Below, one piece after another: positions 1-6,917 of a stretch of 47,751 nt of DNA. A program made the position numbers and the translations under genes. The notes under the pieces were generated by a model. It was not told the DNA's origin. It did not search any database and saw nothing but the letters and a program-made list of their open reading frames with translations. The first letter of the stretch is position 1, and each line of letters opens with the position of its first letter. Where the stretch lies: assembly GCA_027622275.1 (NCBI GenBank), contig JAQBZB010000030.1:1-47751 (forward strand). The letters are read 5' to 3'. Source of the stretch: Planctomycetota bacterium. Its GTDB lineage: Bacteria; Planctomycetota; Planctomycetia; Pirellulales; Pirellulaceae.

Positions 1-33
1 CCCGCCGAGCCTTTCCCCGGATGGCTCGGCGGG
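1..33. repeat. Perfect 11-bp inverted repeat (hairpin)
   Basis: CCCGCCGAGCC at 1-11 and its exact complement at 23-33 enclose an 11-base loop. It could end transcription of a gene left of the window or be one of the many intergenic palindromes of this genome. No T-run follows, so a classical rho-independent terminator is not supported. Confidence 0.6.
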
Positions 34-124
34 AGCCTCGCCCTCCCAAAACTCAAATCGGGAAGTTGTTGATCATCACTTTCTAAGCGAGTTTATGCGT
101 AGGTTCAACTTGGAAGCCAACATC

Positions 125-1237
125 ATGAAAATCGACCGTATTGAACTGTATCACGTCGCCATGCCGCTGCTGTATCCGTGGCGAACGGCGTATGGCGAAG
201 ATGCCGCGATCCACAGTGTACTCTGTCGCATGACGAGCGGCTCGGTCGATGCCTGGGGCGAGAGTTCGCCGCTGGCCGCTCCGTGTTACAGCCCGGAATG
301 GGGTGGTGGAGTCTTTGCGACGGCGCGGGATTGGTTCGCGCCGGCGATCATTGGCCACGACATCGCCAGTGGCGCTCAACTACAACAACGGCTTGGCATC
401 TACAAGGGAAACAGCTTCGCCAAGGCGGTGCTCGATACCGCGTGGTGGAGTTTGCAGAGCAAGCTGACCGGCACTCCGTTGCATCAATTGCTCGGTGCGA
501 CGCGCGGCGAAGTCGTCGTCGGTGCGGATTTTGGCGTGATGGATTCCATTGACGAGTTGATCGCCGCGATCGGACCGGCGGTCGACGAAGGATTTCCCCG
601 CGTGAAGCTGAAGTTCCGCCCGGGCTGGGATATCGACATGCTCCGGGCAGTTCGTCACGTGTTTCCGGAGCACACGTTTCACATTGACTGCAACAGCGGC
701 TATCGCTTGGCGGATGCCGAGTTGTTTCGCGCGATCGACGAATTCAATCTTGCCATGATCGAACAGCCGCTGCCGCACGACGACGTCTATCAGCACGCGC
801 AACTCCAGGCCCAAATCCGCACGCCGGTCTGTCTTGACGAATCGATCACGAACCTCCGCCGAGCGGAACTCGCGATCGAGTTGAACAGCTGTCGTTTCAT
901 GAACATCAAACCGGGCCGCGTCGGTGGTCTGACCAATGCCGTGGCGATCCACAATGCCTGCCGCGACGCGGGCGTTCCCTGTTGGGTTGGCGGAATGTTA
1001 GAAAGCTCGACGGGCAGCGCCCACTGCGTGGCGCTGTCGATGCTCGACAACTTCACGTACCCCGCCGACATCTTCCCTACCAGCCGCTTCTACGCCGAGG
1101 ATCTCTCCGCCCCGCCCCTGGAGCTTCACCGCTCCCCGGCGGGTCAACCCGCGGTTCAAGCGTTCGCGGAACTCCCGGAGCCTCATCCCCAGCGACTAAG
1201 ACATCTCACCCAGCAACAAGCTGTCATCCTTGGCTGA
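125..1237 (+). CDS. menC: o-succinylbenzoate synthase-like enolase-superfamily protein
   Basis: A 370-residue enolase-superfamily protein of the MenC (o-succinylbenzoate synthase / N-succinylamino acid racemase) type. In menaquinone synthesis MenC dehydrates SHCHC to o-succinylbenzoate in the cytosol. The barrel signature is complete: K161-x-K163 (VKLKF), metal ligands D188 (HIDCNSGY), E213 (MIEQPL) and D238 (CLDES), and the second catalytic lysine K262 (NIKPGRVGG). The open frame reaches back to an ATG at 95, but the family pattern begins at MKIDRIELYHV, so the ATG at 125 is preferred. No other men genes are in the window, so N-acylamino-acid racemase activity cannot be excluded; the family is known to do both. 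Confidence 0.88.
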   Translation: MKIDRIELYHVAMPLLYPWRTAYGEDAAIHSVLCRMTSGSVDAWGESSPLAAPCYSPEWGGGVFATARDWFAPAIIGHDIASGAQLQQRLGIYKGNSFAKAVLDTAWWSLQSKLTGTPLHQLLGATRGEVVVGADFGVMDSIDELIAAIGPAVDEGFPRVKLKFRPGWDIDMLRAVRHVFPEHTFHIDCNSGYRLADAELFRAIDEFNLAMIEQPLPHDDVYQHAQLQAQIRTPVCLDESITNLRRAELAIELNSCRFMNIKPGRVGGLTNAVAIHNACRDAGVPCWVGGMLESSTGSAHCVALSMLDNFTYPADIFPTSRFYAEDLSAPPLELHRSPAGQPAVQAFAELPEPHPQRLRHLTQQQAVILG

Positions 1238-1270
1238 GGACTCGTCAACACACAAGCGACCGTGTGCAGG

Positions 1271-1399
1271 TCATGGATTCGCCGAAAGGACGCTCACATC
1301 AATGCCAAAGAAGTCAGCGAGTTTGCGAATGATCTGTTTGCTAAACGGCTTCTTTCCAGCCAGCATTTCCGACTCGGTTGATTTGGCAATTCCAGCGAC
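1271..1399 (-). pseudogene. C-terminal fragment of an XRE-type HTH protein (antitoxin-like)
   Basis: Reading the minus strand in the frame ending at the TGA at 1271-1273 gives a helix-turn-helix tail: GIAKSTESEMLAGKKPFSKQ, then a stretch containing RKLADFFGIDVSVL. This matches HigA/XRE antitoxins, where a stabilising helix follows SEMLAGKKPFSK. No start codon or N-terminal half is present. Immediately upstream the sequence changes to a different family in another frame (transposase remnant), so this is a fragment and not a working gene. Confidence 0.6.
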
Positions 1400-1564
1400 T
1401 TGTCGCCTCGCTGCAGTTGTTCCTCCAAAGCCGCCACGATCGCAGCACGGTCGGCCAGGTCCTTCTTCGTTTGGTCCACGTTCAAACAGACGACGTAACG
1501 ACGCTCGTCAATCCTCACGTTCTTGACTTGCAGCGGAGCAGGATCTCCGCACTGTAGAAAACGA
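1395..1564 (-). pseudogene. Remnant of an IS4/IS1634-type transposase
   Basis: The minus strand encodes a stretch with VKNVRIDERRYVVCLN, QTKKDLADRAAIVAAL and QRGDKSL. This is the pattern of the region preceding the conserved GDKSLVGNKGYRRY segment of IS1634-like transposases. It breaks off exactly at GDKSL, where the reading switches to the HTH fragment in another frame. Both ends are missing, so it is a relic of an old insertion. The family call is from memory of the motif and is moderately certain. Confidence 0.5.
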
Positions 1565-1672
1565 GTCTGGCTTGCGGCAGAGCAGAACGATGGCTACAAA
1601 CCAACAGCAGTCTCATTCAAGACCGCACGTGGTATAGTTAGGTGACCCTAAACCTCCGGAGAAGTTGCGGCA

Positions 1673-2761
1673 ATGGATTCGCGCGATCGTCAGTCAGAAA
1701 TAGATACCCCGATATCCGGTGATGTGAAGCCGGGCGATCCAATTGTCGCCACGCCGGAATCTTCGCAGGTCTACGAGTACTTGATGTACGGGTTGTCCCT
1801 GCCCGAAAGAGCGTTGCGCGCGACGTCCGCGGTCGTGGGCGGAACGATCACCGAATCGGCGGCGTTGCTCGTACCACAGGCGTTCCGCAATTCCAAGTCG
1901 TACGAAGTCTTCGTGCAACAGATGCTCGATATGATGGTGCGAAACGTGGGCGGCGTCGAAGATCCGTCCGGCGAGAAGCCGCAGGACGACGACGTCGAAG
2001 GTTTCGTGGCACGGAAGGCGGTCGGCAGCTTCCTCGATTTGGCCGGCATGGCGACGCTTCACCTGTCGCCGCTGACGGTGCTGGCGATTGTGAGCGACGT
2101 CGCGTACGGCTCGCAAAGCTACTTGAAGGAACTGAGTGCCGAGCTGAAACAGGCGGGGATCATCGACCAAGAAACAACAATCGATCACGCCGCCGATTTG
2201 CTCGAAGCGATCCGCAACACAACCGCATCAACCGCAAACGCGCTGGACCTGCCCCCGCTTTCCGTGGATGGCTTGCGTGAAACGATCGAGCAAACGCAGC
2301 GTGCGGTTCGAGGAATCGACCCGACGAGCATCATCCCCGAAGCGGAGATGAAGCAGCTGTGGAATCAGATGCACGAAGCCGCAAGCCGCGAGGGGGTCGG
2401 GCTGCTCGACGTATCCAGCACGATGACGTTGTTCGCGCTCGACAAGGTTGGCCGTGTCGGACAGGGGGCGTTGTCGTCGGTCAAGGTCGCCGGCAACATG
2501 TTCGACCGTCACATCTTCGATCATTACCGACAAGGACTGACGGAGATTCAGGAGCAGGGCCTGTATTCGACTTTGGCGACTGCCAGCCAACCCTATATTA
2601 GCGCCGTCTGGACAAACTTCTCATCGGGACGCGAAACAATCACCGAGGATCTCTTTTCTGGACGGCTGATTGGACGAGCGTGGACCGGTGTCCGAAGTTG
2701 GTTCCGTGGCGAATCCTCGTCGACCGGCGATTCAGGGAGCAGCGCCGGTGCAGATTCCTAG
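1673..2761 (+). CDS. Hypothetical protein, alpha-helical, unknown function
   Basis: A 362-residue protein I do not recognise. It has no N-terminal signal peptide; the first 30 residues are polar and acidic. The middle contains a moderately hydrophobic stretch around residues 120-150 (LDLAGMATLHLSPLTVLAIVSDVAYG) that could be a membrane or amphipathic helix. Elsewhere it is helical with regularly spaced hydrophobics, and it ends in a Ser/Gly-rich tail. The ATG at 1673 is preceded by a purine-rich CGGAGAAG. It lies 27 bases upstream of hemL on the same strand and is probably cotranscribed. The arrangement of hydrophobic patches recalls phasin- or apolipoprotein-like proteins, but that is only a resemblance. 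Confidence 0.7.
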   Translation: MDSRDRQSEIDTPISGDVKPGDPIVATPESSQVYEYLMYGLSLPERALRATSAVVGGTITESAALLVPQAFRNSKSYEVFVQQMLDMMVRNVGGVEDPSGEKPQDDDVEGFVARKAVGSFLDLAGMATLHLSPLTVLAIVSDVAYGSQSYLKELSAELKQAGIIDQETTIDHAADLLEAIRNTTASTANALDLPPLSVDGLRETIEQTQRAVRGIDPTSIIPEAEMKQLWNQMHEAASREGVGLLDVSSTMTLFALDKVGRVGQGALSSVKVAGNMFDRHIFDHYRQGLTEIQEQGLYSTLATASQPYISAVWTNFSSGRETITEDLFSGRLIGRAWTGVRSWFRGESSSTGDSGSSAGADS

Positions 2762-2788
2762 GAACGCCATCGTACAACGGAGATGTAG

Positions 2789-4072
2789 ATGAATCGCAAG
2801 AAGAGTCACGAGATTTTCTCACACGCACAGCAACTTATGCCTGGCGGTGTCAACAGTCCGGCGCGGGCCTTTGGCGCGGTTGGCGGCGAGCCGGTGGTCA
2901 TGCAGCGCGGTGAAGGTGCCTATCTATTCGACGTCGACGGCAATCGATACATCGACTACATCGGATCGTGGGGGCCGATGATCCTTGGCCACGCGCATCC
3001 GAACGTGACCGAAGCGATCAACACGGCAGTTCGGCAGGGAACCAGTTTCGGCGCGCCGACGGAAGCGGAGAACACGCTTGCTGAATTGATCATCGCAGCG
3101 GTGGCGTCGGTCGAGAAAGTGCGGTTGGTCAACTCGGGCACCGAGGCGACGATGAGTGCGATTCGCCTGGCTCGCGGATACACCGGGCGGGATGTTGTCG
3201 TTAAGTTTGCGGGGAACTATCACGGCCACGTCGACAGCTTGCTCGTCGCAGCCGGCAGTGCGGCCGCGACCCTGGGAGTTCCCAATTCGCCAGGAGTCAC
3301 CGCCGGGACGACCAAGGATACGCTCGTCTTGGCGTACAACGACGTGGCGGGTCTCGAAGCCGCGTTCGCCGAACATGGCTCACGTATTGCTGGCGTCATT
3401 CTGGAGCCAATCGTCGGGAACATGGGAACCGTTGTCGCCACGCCCGGGTTCCTGAAAGCGTTGCGACACTTGACGCAAGAGCACGGCACCGTCCTGATCT
3501 TCGACGAAGTTATGACGGGCTTTCGTGTTGCGTACGGCGGTGCACAATCGCTGAACGGCATCACACCGGACCTCACCACGCTGGGCAAGATCGTTGGTGG
3601 AGGGATGCCGATCGGAGCCTACGGTGGCAAGGCCGAGATCATGGATCATGTCTTGCCCGCGGGAAAAGTCTTTCAAGCCGGGACGCTGAGTGGCAACCCG
3701 ATCGCGACGACCGCTGGCATCGCGACGCTGACCACGCTCCGTGCTGAAGATCCGTATCCGCGTTTGGAACAGCTGAGTGAGCGGCTCGCCAACGGTTTGA
3801 TTGAAGCAGCCGCTTCGGCGGGAGTGCCACATTCGCTCACGCGGGTCGGCAGCATGATGACGTTATTCTTCAACGGCGAGACCGTGACGAATTGGGACTC
3901 GGCGAGTCGATCCGACACGGCGAAGTTTGGGAAGTACTTCTGGGGATTGATCGACCGTGGCGTCTACATGCCGTGCAGCCAATACGAAGCTTTGTTCGTC
4001 TCGGCTGCGCACACCGAGGCGGATATCGACAAGACCGTTGAAGCAGCGCGAGCCGCCTTCGCGGAGCTGTAA
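2789..4072 (+). CDS. hemL: Glutamate-1-semialdehyde 2,1-aminomutase
   Basis: HemL converts glutamate-1-semialdehyde to 5-aminolevulinate, the entry to tetrapyrroles by the C5 route, using PLP. At 427 residues it has the normal family length. Visible signatures are the N-terminal MPGGVNSPARAF, the NSGTEATMSAIRLARGYTGR segment that binds the cofactor phosphate, FDEVMTGFR with the PLP-ring aspartate, and the Schiff-base lysine K267 in TTLGKIVGGGMPIGAYGG. The ATG at 2789 has GGAG seven bases upstream. Its stop lies 8 bp from the stop of tsaB, which converges on it. Confidence 0.97.
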   Translation: MNRKKSHEIFSHAQQLMPGGVNSPARAFGAVGGEPVVMQRGEGAYLFDVDGNRYIDYIGSWGPMILGHAHPNVTEAINTAVRQGTSFGAPTEAENTLAELIIAAVASVEKVRLVNSGTEATMSAIRLARGYTGRDVVVKFAGNYHGHVDSLLVAAGSAAATLGVPNSPGVTAGTTKDTLVLAYNDVAGLEAAFAEHGSRIAGVILEPIVGNMGTVVATPGFLKALRHLTQEHGTVLIFDEVMTGFRVAYGGAQSLNGITPDLTTLGKIVGGGMPIGAYGGKAEIMDHVLPAGKVFQAGTLSGNPIATTAGIATLTTLRAEDPYPRLEQLSERLANGLIEAAASAGVPHSLTRVGSMMTLFFNGETVTNWDSASRSDTAKFGKYFWGLIDRGVYMPCSQYEALFVSAAHTEADIDKTVEAARAAFAEL

Positions 4073-4080
4073 CGCGCGCC

Positions 4081-4767
4081 TTACTTGAGCAACCCCTGGT
4101 CGAATGTTTCTTCCGCCGCGCTCTTGCGGAAGTATTGCGGAGTCAGCTTCCAGAAGTCCGATCGCTCGCCCGACTGGTACTTTGCCAAGGCTAGTCTTCC
4201 GAGCATTGCTGCCTGGAGTGTCCAAGCCTCTTCTGCAACGACCTCGATGTCGCTTGGCAATCGTTTCGCCAATTTGACGAGTCCCATTCCGGTAACGCTG
4301 TCTCCGGTGACAAGACGTTGTAACCACACGTCGTTATCGACGATTTGCGTCGCGAGAATGAGGCGAAGATCCGTGTCGCCTGTGAATGCAAACTGCGCGA
4401 CGAATACCTGTTGCCGCTGTGCATCCATTACGGCCCAGAGTCGGTCCGAAACAACATTCGCCTGGGCCGCAACGACTTCCAGTGTGTTCACAGCGACGAC
4501 TTCGGCTCCGGTCACATAGGCGAAGACTTTAGCGCAGGTGACGCCTGCACGGAGACCGGTAAAGGAACCGGGACCGCCTGTCACTGCGATTAATTGAACG
4601 TCACGAGGTTCCCAATTTGCTTCTTGCAGAATCGATCGAAGGGCCGGTGCCAGCGATTGAGCCGTCCGCAGTACCTGGCCCAGGTCCAATTCGGCAACGA
4701 GGCAGCTGTCTTCCAAGACGGCAATTGATGCGGTCGAGCTGGAGGTTTCGAGAGCTAGAGTTCGCAC
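4081..4767 (-). CDS. tsaB: tRNA N6-threonylcarbamoyladenosine biosynthesis protein TsaB
   Basis: TsaB is the ASKHA-fold partner of TsaD in the complex that installs threonylcarbamoyl-adenosine at position 37 of ANN-decoding tRNAs. The 228-residue protein begins MRTLALETSSSTASIAVL, the first strand of the fold, and carries the hallmark GGPGSFTGLRAG at residues 64-75. The start codon is GTG at 4765-4767. It converges with hemL with an 8-bp gap, so the two transcripts end against each other. tsaD and tsaE are not in the window. Confidence 0.94.
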   Translation of the reverse strand: MRTLALETSSSTASIAVLEDSCLVAELDLGQVLRTAQSLAPALRSILQEANWEPRDVQLIAVTGGPGSFTGLRAGVTCAKVFAYVTGAEVVAVNTLEVVAAQANVVSDRLWAVMDAQRQQVFVAQFAFTGDTDLRLILATQIVDNDVWLQRLVTGDSVTGMGLVKLAKRLPSDIEVVAEEAWTLQAAMLGRLALAKYQSGERSDFWKLTPQYFRKSAAEETFDQGLLK

Positions 4768-5033
4768 GGCCAGTTCGATCCTCGATGTTCGGGCGAGTTC
4801 GGTGAGGTTTCGCCCACCAGTGGGCCGATCCGGATGCTAGTGTATAGAATGAAGGAGTTGTGCGGCACCAATCACTAGTTGAGCTAAGCACCGATCGAGG
4901 AATTAGTGAGCGGAATGGCGCTAGCCACCGGTTCTTCGTGCGCCGTGAAACACCGGCGGCTAGCGCCGTGCCGCTCACCTGAATTCGGACAGGTATTTCT
5001 CGAACGGTCCTAAGCTGCCGATGAAGCGGGATA
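4768..5033. other. Intergenic region between divergent tsaB and a phosphoesterase gene
   Basis: No coding sequence is supported here. The stretch contains the large inverted repeat at 4906-4978 and the start region of tsaB. The rest, up to 5169, holds a promoter-like pair and the ribosome binding site of the next gene. Confidence 0.6.
4906..4978. repeat. Long imperfect inverted repeat (GGCGCTAGCC family)
   Basis: The arm 4906-4931 (GTGAGCGG, then GGCGCTAGCCACCGG) is nearly the complement of 4953-4978 (CCGGCGGCTAGCGCC, then CCGCTCAC). They are separated by about 21 bases. A related core with the same GCTAGCG centre occurs inside the element at 11508-11689. It behaves like a dispersed REP-type palindrome rather than a terminator, since no T-run follows. 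Confidence 0.7.
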
Positions 5034-5062
5034 TTGCACGCTCCCGAACGTGCTAGTAGACT
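5034..5062 (+). promoter_or_regulatory. Candidate sigma-70 promoter for the first phosphoesterase gene
   Basis: TTGCAC at 5034-5039 and TAGACT at 5057-5062 are separated by 17 bases, about 107 bases before the GTG start at 5170. Spacing and hexamers fit a housekeeping promoter. Sequence only; no transcript evidence. Confidence 0.4.
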
Positions 5063-5169
5063 GTCGCGTTTGGAGTTACGACTCGAGTGAGTAAACTGGT
5101 CAAAGGTGGAACTCCGCGTCGACGGTATCAGCCTGGGCCATTAAACGCCGTTGTTGGAGGTAGATTGGC

Positions 5170-5922
5170 GTGAAGCGAGCTTTAATCAGCGATGTACACG
5201 CCAATCTCGAGGCGCTGACCGCCGTTTTGGCGGACATTCGGAGCCAAGACATCCGCGAGATTTTTTGCCTCGGAGACATCGTCGGCTATGGTCCAAATCC
5301 TTGTGAGTGCCTTGATGAGGTGATGAGACTCTCTCAGGTAACGATTCTCGGCAACCATGACCAAGCGACATTGTTCGACCCAGATGGTTTCAACCCGGTT
5401 GCTTTGCAGGCGGTTTATTGGACGCGCGAGCAGCTTGAATCGGCCAACGGCAGCCCGCTGCAAATCAACAAACGTTGGGATTATCTAGGCGAGTTGCCAA
5501 GGACGCATACCGAAGGCGATTATCTTTTTGTCCACGGTTCGCCCCGCGAGCCAACGAACGAGTATGTTTTCCCCGAGGATGTCTATAACCAGCGGAAAAT
5601 GGACGCGTTGTTTTCGCGAGTCGAAAAGTACTGCTTTCAAGGCCACACACACATTCCCGGCGTCTTTACCGTGGATCGCGAGTTTCTGACGCCCGAGGAC
5701 ATCGATTATAGGTATCGCCTCGGCGACGAACCGGTCATGGTCAACGTGGGGTCGGTCGGTCAGCCTCGTGACAACGACCCTCGCTGTTGCTATGTCGTGA
5801 TTGAAGACTCGGTGCTGACTTATCGACGCGTCGACTATGATGTCGACAAGACCGCGCAGAAGATCTACGACATTCCCGACTTAGACAACATGTTGGGAGA
5901 TCGGCTCCGCTCCGGTCGGTAG
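5170..5922 (+). CDS. Calcineurin-like metallophosphoesterase (YfcE/MJ0936-type), copy 1
   Basis: A 250-residue cytosolic phosphoesterase with the full dinuclear-metal set: D8-x-H10 (SDVHANLEA), GD at 35-36 ([12 protein letters not shown]), GNHD at 61-64, H122 (FVHGSPR) and GHTH at 158-161. The substrate cannot be told; relatives hydrolyse phosphodiesters or phosphoproteins. The start is GTG at 5170, with GGAGG about 10 bases upstream. The next gene is a paralogue of exactly the same length in the same orientation, about 80 bp downstream. The shared C-terminal signature, with KIYD and DLDN followed by LGDRL, is not part of the catalytic core and marks this subfamily. Confidence 0.88.
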   Translation: MKRALISDVHANLEALTAVLADIRSQDIREIFCLGDIVGYGPNPCECLDEVMRLSQVTILGNHDQATLFDPDGFNPVALQAVYWTREQLESANGSPLQINKRWDYLGELPRTHTEGDYLFVHGSPREPTNEYVFPEDVYNQRKMDALFSRVEKYCFQGHTHIPGVFTVDREFLTPEDIDYRYRLGDEPVMVNVGSVGQPRDNDPRCCYVVIEDSVLTYRRVDYDVDKTAQKIYDIPDLDNMLGDRLRSGR

Positions 5923-6002
5923 CCTCACTTGACGTATCACACGACCACTCTTAGACTTGCGGGCAACGAAGTGATGGGCAGTCGAGCAGCAGAGGCCGGT
6001 TT

Positions 6003-6755
6003 GTGAAACGCGCAATTCTAAGTGATATTCACGGCAATCTCGAAGCGCTCGAAGCCGTTCTTGCTGACATCGCGGGCCAAGGGATCGAGACGATTTACTG
6101 TCTCGGCGACATTATCGGTTATGGGACGAATCCACGAGACTGTGTTGATCGGGCGATGGGATTCGACCTCTGTGTGCTCGGCAACCATGACCAAGGGGCG
6201 CTGTTCGATCCGGAAGGCTTCAGCAGCGGTGCCGAGCGAGCGATCTTCTGGACTCGCCGACAGCTCGAATCGCCAGACGATTCCGTGGAGCTGCGGCAGA
6301 AACGTTGGACGTTCCTTTGTGAATTGCCTCGACAGCACCGCGAGGAAAGGCTCCTCTTCGTGCATGGCTCGGCCAGGAACCCGCTCAACGAGTATGTCTT
6401 CCCGGAAGACGTCTACAACCCGCGAAAGCTCGGTCGGATCTTCAGTTTGATTCTGGAAACCTGTTTCCAAGGGCACACCCACGTTCCCGGCGTGTTTACC
6501 GAGGATTGCCGATTTGTCTCGCCGCACGAAGTCGGCGGTTGTTACAAGCTGAACGGCACGAAGACGATGATCAATGTCGGCAGCGTCGGTCAACCTCGCG
6601 ATGGGAACCCCAACGCCAGCTATGTCGTCTTGGAAGACAACCAGAAAGTCCATTTTCGTCGAGTTCCTTACGACCGCGAGACGACCGCGCAAAAGATCTA
6701 CGACACGCCCGATCTCGATAACTTCCTGGGAGATCGGCTTGGCGAGGGGCGTTAG
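6003..6755 (+). CDS. Calcineurin-like metallophosphoesterase, copy 2 (tandem paralogue)
   Basis: A 250-residue paralogue of the preceding gene, alignable end to end with identical length. Metal ligands are D8-x-H10 (SDIHGNLEA), GD at 35-36, GNHD at 60-63, H121 (FVHGSARNP) and GHTH at 157-160. Differences concentrate in the segment after GNHD and before the FVHGS motif, which may tune substrate. The start is GTG at 6003. The pair arose by tandem duplication. Both copies keep every metal ligand, so both are probably active. Confidence 0.88.
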   Translation: MKRAILSDIHGNLEALEAVLADIAGQGIETIYCLGDIIGYGTNPRDCVDRAMGFDLCVLGNHDQGALFDPEGFSSGAERAIFWTRRQLESPDDSVELRQKRWTFLCELPRQHREERLLFVHGSARNPLNEYVFPEDVYNPRKLGRIFSLILETCFQGHTHVPGVFTEDCRFVSPHEVGGCYKLNGTKTMINVGSVGQPRDGNPNASYVVLEDNQKVHFRRVPYDRETTAQKIYDTPDLDNFLGDRLGEGR

Positions 6756-6777
6756 ATTGACAGGGCGTTAGATTGAC
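6749..6777. repeat. Short tandem direct repeat over a stop codon
   Basis: GCGTTAGATTGAC occurs at 6749-6761 and again at 6765-6777, a 16-bp period. The first copy contains the stop codon of the second phosphoesterase gene, so the duplication leaves the protein unchanged. Confidence 0.6.
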
Positions 6778-6800
6778 TCCCATTGCAAGAATTGTCGTTG

Positions 6801-6830
6801 GCGGGAGAATTACTGTTCATAAACTCCCGC
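6801..6830. terminator. Weak hairpin downstream of the phosphoesterase pair
   Basis: GCGGGAG at 6801-6807 pairs with CTCCCGC at 6824-6830 around a 16-base AT-rich loop. It lies 45 bases after the stop of the second phosphoesterase gene and before yidC. There is no clear T-run, so a terminator role is only possible. Confidence 0.3.
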
Positions 6831-6917
6831 TTGCTGCTGACCGTTGCCGCACCGATCGCTGTCTTTGTCATGACGGCGGGTAAGTGCTGGCTCTGCTGCG
6901 TTTAAGGTTCTCCGACT

